Source: Sinorhizobium saheli (GTDB lineage Bacteria; Pseudomonadota; Alphaproteobacteria; Rhizobiales; Rhizobiaceae). Taken from it: a DNA stretch of 64,000 nucleotides. The stretch lies in NCBI RefSeq assembly GCF_001651875.1, contig NZ_LNQB01000096.1, positions 1-64,000 of the forward strand. Reading direction: 5' to 3'. Position 1 is the first letter of the stretch. Each line of letters starts with the position of its first letter. Below are positions 61,452-64,000 of the stretch, in pieces. Below the pieces are notes generated by a model, which did not search any database, was not told where the DNA came from, and saw nothing but the letters and a program-made list of their open reading frames with translations. The position numbers were made by a program, and so were the translations under genes.

Positions 61452-61685
61452 CAATTGCCCCTCACCCGGCCTGCCGGCCACCTTCTCCCCGTCTTGACGG
61501 GGAGAAGGAGACTCGCGGCGACGCCTCGCTCCAAATTACACTCCCCGCCGCCTGCGAACAGAGGAAGGCCGCACGCCTCAAGTCCCCTTGCTCGCAGGCG
61601 GCAAAACGGGGGAGAAGGCGTGCGCGGCACCGCCTTTATCCCCTCGCCCCGCGTGCGGGGAGAGGGCTAGGGTGAGGGGCAATTG
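61452..61685. repeat. Rhizobial hairpin repeat with 16-bp terminal inverted repeats
   Basis: CAATTGCCCCTCACCC (61452-61467) and its exact reverse complement (61670-61685) bound a 234-bp segment with internal hairpins (TTCTCCCCGTC/GACGGGGAGAA and CCTCGCCCCGC/GCGGGGAGAGG). Translated on minus it gives the familiar spurious peptide LTLALSPHAGRGD, found wherever this repeat occurs in Rhizobiales. CACTCTGGTG is repeated twice just beyond it (61686-61695, 61704-61713). Confidence 0.75.
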
Positions 61686-61730
61686 CACTCTGGTGGGCAA
61701 ATACACTCTGGTGACGGACGATTCCGCGCT

Positions 61731-61833
61731 AGAGCGGGATGCGCTCACATGCGTTCGCGCCATCGCTCTATCTGTTTGTTTTTGCCGCATTTGTGCGGCG
61801 TCAGGTGATTCCGCCTGACTGCAAAATGCTCTA
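61731..61833 (+). repeat. R1 intergenic repeat, near-consensus copy
   Basis: This copy is bounded by CTAGAGC on the left (61729-61735) and GCTCTAG on the right (61828-61834), so the element ends are inverted repeats. It contains GAGCGGGATGCGCTC and GTCAGGTGATTCCGCCTGAC. The right-hand CTA is the stop of the SRPBCC gene on minus. Confidence 0.9.
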
Positions 61834-62280
61834 GCCCGTGCGGCCGTGCCAGGGGTCGGGGCCGGGGTCGCGACCGGCGGCCACCTCCGCCAGCCGGTCG
61901 AGGTAATGGGCCCAGCCTTCCGCATGGCCGGCGCATTGGTCGGCATTCGGCAGGCCGCTGTGGGTCAGCCGCACCAGTGTTCCATCCGGCTGCTCGATCA
62001 GGTCGATCTCGACCAGGCTCGAACCGGGCGGCACGACGTCGCTGCCTTCCCAGCCGAAGCTGTAGGCGAGCCGGTGCACCGGCACCACCTCGCGGAAGGC
62101 GCCGCGGGCGAAGCGGGCACCGGTGACGTTGACGAGATAGAGCCCGCCGGGTTGCGGCTCGACCTCGGCCTCCGTTCCCATCCAGCGCAGGATCTTCTCG
62201 GGATCGGTGAGCAAGGCGAACACTGCGGCGGGCGGTGCCGGGATATGGGTTTCGCGACGGACGACGAGGGCCTCTTGCAT
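61831..62280 (-). CDS. SRPBCC/AHSA1-domain protein
   Basis: A 149-residue START-like protein. It has the AHSA1 pattern VRRETHIPAPPAAVFALLTDPEKILRWMG, GGLYLVNV and LTHSGLPNADQCAGHAEGWAHYLDRL. It probably binds a hydrophobic ligand; function is unknown. Such genes often accompany ArsR-type regulators, none seen here. Its stop codon comes from an R1 repeat. The start at 62280 has GGGGGAAGACC upstream. Confidence 0.85.
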   Translation of the reverse strand: MQEALVVRRETHIPAPPAAVFALLTDPEKILRWMGTEAEVEPQPGGLYLVNVTGARFARGAFREVVPVHRLAYSFGWEGSDVVPPGSSLVEIDLIEQPDGTLVRLTHSGLPNADQCAGHAEGWAHYLDRLAEVAAGRDPGPDPWHGRTG

Positions 62281-62389
62281 CGGTCTTCCCCCTGGTTGCG
62301 ATGACCTGCCCCGATTGCGGTGATGGATCGGCATGCCCGATCGAGGCTTCGGGATGATAGCCCGTCGGGGTCGCCGGCGCCACCGGCCG

Positions 62390-62493
62390 GAGCATTCTGC
62401 AGTCAGGTGACATCACCTGGCGTCGTGCAAATAGAGCAAAGACAAATAGATAGCGCCGCGGCGCGAACGCATCGTGCGCGCATTCCTGCGAGC
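62390..62493 (-). repeat. R1 intergenic repeat, degenerate
   Basis: GGAGCATTCTGCAGTC, GTCAGGTGACATCACCTGGC, and a decayed right half ending GCGCATTCCTGCGAGC. It is in inverse orientation between divergent SRPBCC and cyclase genes. Confidence 0.75.
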
Positions 62494-62569
62494 AGGGTTC
62501 AAAACTGCCGGCAAGGAATTTGCCGCGGGGCGAATGACAGGCGAGGGGCCGCGGCGCTATGATCGCCGC

Positions 62570-63628
62570 ATGGATCTGCCCGCACCGCTTGCATGGCTGT
62601 TGGACGAGGCCGGCGCCTCGCCCGGCCCGGACCGGTTCCTGGCCGGGCTTGGGGGCCGGCTCGCGGCCGACGGCCTTCCCCTGGCCGGCGGGGCGCTGAC
62701 GCTTGCGGTGCCGCATCCGATCATCGCCCGCCGCACCTGGCTGTGGCGGGCGGAGACCGGGGCGGTGATCGAGGCCCTGGGCTTTGCAGGCGGCCCGGTG
62801 AACCGGGCCGGGCGCGATTGGCTCGCGGAGCTCGGCCCCGTGCGTGAGGATAGGGTCGGGCCCGAGCCGGAGAGGCTGGTGCTGGGCTGGGCGGGGACGC
62901 GGCCGTTCGGCGCCGGCGAAATGGAGCGGCTCGGCGAGGCCGCGCGCTTTGCCGCGGGGCCCTTGGCGGCGCTCGCGGAGCGGGCGACGCTTTCGGCCCT
63001 GCTCGAAGCGTATCTCGGCCGGCGCAGCGCCACCCGGGTTCGAGCCGGCGCGCTTGGTCGCGGCACCGTGGAGACCATCCGTGCGGCGCTGCTCTATGCC
63101 GACCTGCGCAACTTTACCGGCCTTTCCGAGGTGACGGAGCCGGCGGTGATGATCGCCGCCCTCGACGCCTGGTTCGACCGCGTCGCCGGTGCCATCCACG
63201 CCTTCGGCGGCGAGGTGCTGAAGTTCATCGGCGACGGTCTGCTCGCGATCTTCCCGGTCACCGGCGCGCCGGCCGAGGCCTGCGAGGCGGCCCTCAACGC
63301 CGTGGTCGCCGCCCGCGCCGGGATGGCCCATCTGGATGCCGTCAGGGAGGCGGAGGGGCTGCCGCCGCTGCCCTTCGGCACGGCGCTGCATCTCGGCGAC
63401 ATATTGTGGGGCAATATCGGCGCGGTCGACCGGCTGGACTTCACCGCCATCGGTCCCGCGGTTAACCTCGTCAGCCGGCTGGAGGGGCTCTGCCGGCCGC
63501 TCAGCCGTTCGGTGCTGATCTCGGGCGCCGTCGCCGCCGAGACGAGGAGGCCGCTGGTGCCGCTCGGCCGCCACGAGCTGCGCGGCATCGCTGCGCCCTG
63601 CGCCGTATTTACGATGCCGGATGCCTGA
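62570..63628 (+). CDS. Class III adenylate/guanylate cyclase
   Basis: A 352-residue cytoplasmic protein. The C-terminal ~180 residues are a class III cyclase domain: AALLYADLRNFTGLSE (metal Asp), FGGEVLKFIGDGLLAIFPV (second metal Asp), and LHLGDILWGNIGAVDRLDFTAIGPAVNLVSRLE. The N-terminal ~165 residues are not recognised and could be a sensor. ATG 62570 is chosen over 62534 only because the first residues read like the domain start; both lack a strong SD. Confidence 0.8.
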   Translation: MDLPAPLAWLLDEAGASPGPDRFLAGLGGRLAADGLPLAGGALTLAVPHPIIARRTWLWRAETGAVIEALGFAGGPVNRAGRDWLAELGPVREDRVGPEPERLVLGWAGTRPFGAGEMERLGEAARFAAGPLAALAERATLSALLEAYLGRRSATRVRAGALGRGTVETIRAALLYADLRNFTGLSEVTEPAVMIAALDAWFDRVAGAIHAFGGEVLKFIGDGLLAIFPVTGAPAEACEAALNAVVAARAGMAHLDAVREAEGLPPLPFGTALHLGDILWGNIGAVDRLDFTAIGPAVNLVSRLEGLCRPLSRSVLISGAVAAETRRPLVPLGRHELRGIAAPCAVFTMPDA

Positions 63629-63688
63629 GTGGTCTCGCCGTGCCCCGGCGAAGCCGGTGCTCGGCGGCGGCGGCGCCCGCCAAAACCA

Positions 63689-63740
63689 ATTGCAATATAC
63701 AATCAGTCGATCTAGCGTGTGACCGATTGCATACTGCAAC
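63689..63740 (+). promoter_or_regulatory. TTGCAA-type repeats upstream of the last gene
   Basis: ATTGCAATATACAATC (63689-63704) and ATTGCATACTGCAAC (63726-63740) are related motifs 37 bp apart, the latter nearly palindromic (TTGCA-TACT-GCAA region). They lie in an AT-richer stretch that likely carries the promoter for the following gene. Confidence 0.3.
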
Positions 63741-63765
63741 CACGCCGGCGCGCATGTAAATTTTT

Positions 63766-63858
63766 GAGCGGGATGCGCTCGCATGCGTTCGCCCCAGCGC
63801 GCGTCCGTTGGTCTTTGCCGCGCACGTGTGAAGTCAGGGGCGCCGGACTGCCAAATGC
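63766..63858 (+). repeat. R1 intergenic repeat, degenerate
   Basis: It starts GAGCGGGATGCGCTC and keeps the overall layout, but the second palindrome is eroded (AAGTCAGGGGCGCCGGACT). It ends CTGCCAAATGCAC. Confidence 0.7.
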
Positions 63859-63883
63859 ACACACCACGCGAAAGGACGTGACG

Positions 63884-64000
63884 ATGGCCAGGCTCGTGTT
63901 CGGAATGAACCAGTCGCTCGACGGCTACGTCGACCATATGGCCTTTGCGCCGGGCCCCGCGCTTTTCCGCCACTTCATCGAGGAGGCCCGGCGGCAGGCA
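63884..64000 (+). CDS. Dihydrofolate reductase/RibD C-terminal-family protein, N-terminal part
   Basis: The first 39 residues of a gene running off the window. ARLVFGMNQSLDGYVDH followed by PGPALFRHFIEEARR is the usual beginning of small RibD-C/DHFR-like reductases. The SD AAAGGA lies 9 nt before the ATG. Only the fragment is visible, so function is provisional. Confidence 0.75.
   Translation, partial: MARLVFGMNQSLDGYVDHMAFAPGPALFRHFIEEARRQA

Noticed and set aside
61745-63973. 742-codon minus-strand frame opposite the cyclase gene
   Set aside because: It runs through two repeats and antisense to the cyclase; no family features.

Overview
The window is GC-rich, densely coded alphaproteobacterial DNA. 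Gene content (a complete ectoine/hydroxyectoine catabolic locus of the ehu/eut type, moc-like genes, a tctCBA transporter, an nrtABC nitrate transporter) and two families of Rhizobiaceae-type intergenic repeats point to a Sinorhizobium/Ensifer-like rhizobium. It is probably accessory replicon (chromid or megaplasmid) sequence, because nearly everything is transport, catabolism or local regulation. No rRNA, tRNA, CRISPR or replication genes were seen.

Layout. 0.4-7 kb: isochorismatase-like hydrolase, XapX protein, Tat-exported amidohydrolase, DoxX, MFS exporter and DUF1275 genes, then a frameshifted LysR fragment. 7-10.4 kb: nrtABC on the minus strand behind a consensus sigma-54 promoter. 10.4-11.4 kb: gene-poor, with a perfect 160-bp palindrome flanked by 8-bp direct repeats. 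11.4-26 kb: ectoine/hydroxyectoine utilisation; enuR-ehuABCD-eutABCDE on the plus strand, divergent from asnC, doeC, doeD and a dehydrogenase. 26-27.4 kb: pcm and a cupin.

27.5-49.3 kb is a catabolic island that looks devoted to N-methylated or hydroxylated proline and methylated polyol/amine substrates. It holds an aldehyde dehydrogenase, a heterotrimeric flavin/iron-sulfur dehydrogenase, a second DAO-type oxidase, an Asp/Glu racemase-fold protein, two TIM-barrel isomerases, an FMN/4Fe-4S demethylase-type oxidoreductase, TetR, a ProC-like reductase, a Ser/Cys proline-racemase-family enzyme and an orphan Phd antitoxin. A moc-like three-component oxygenase set with an orphan sugar-type binding protein follows, then LacI, an MttB-family methyltransferase, the remnant of a Rieske betaine-type oxygenase, and LysR.

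49-64 kb is a mixture: VOC protein, DapA-family lyase/aldolase, two LysE exporters with ArgP, an ECF41 sigma factor with its carboxymuconolactone decarboxylase partner, tctCBA, a 23S/16S-type pseudouridine synthase, a lipoprotein hydrolase, an SRPBCC protein, a class III nucleotide cyclase and a truncated dihydrofolate reductase-like gene. This part is peppered with repeats. Ten copies (some degenerate) of a ~100-bp element with two palindromes occur in the window; in five cases its edge supplies the TAG stop codon of a neighbouring gene.

The best understood unit is the ectoine locus: uptake by EhuABCD, hydroxyectoine conversion by EutABC, ring opening and deacetylation by EutD/EutE (DoeA/DoeB), then DoeD transaminase and DoeC dehydrogenase, with EnuR and AsnC as regulators. 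The least understood and most interesting is the 27-49 kb island. There a hydroxyproline/proline-betaine route can be assembled on paper, but the Rieske demethylase has decayed and an MttB-type enzyme stands in its place.
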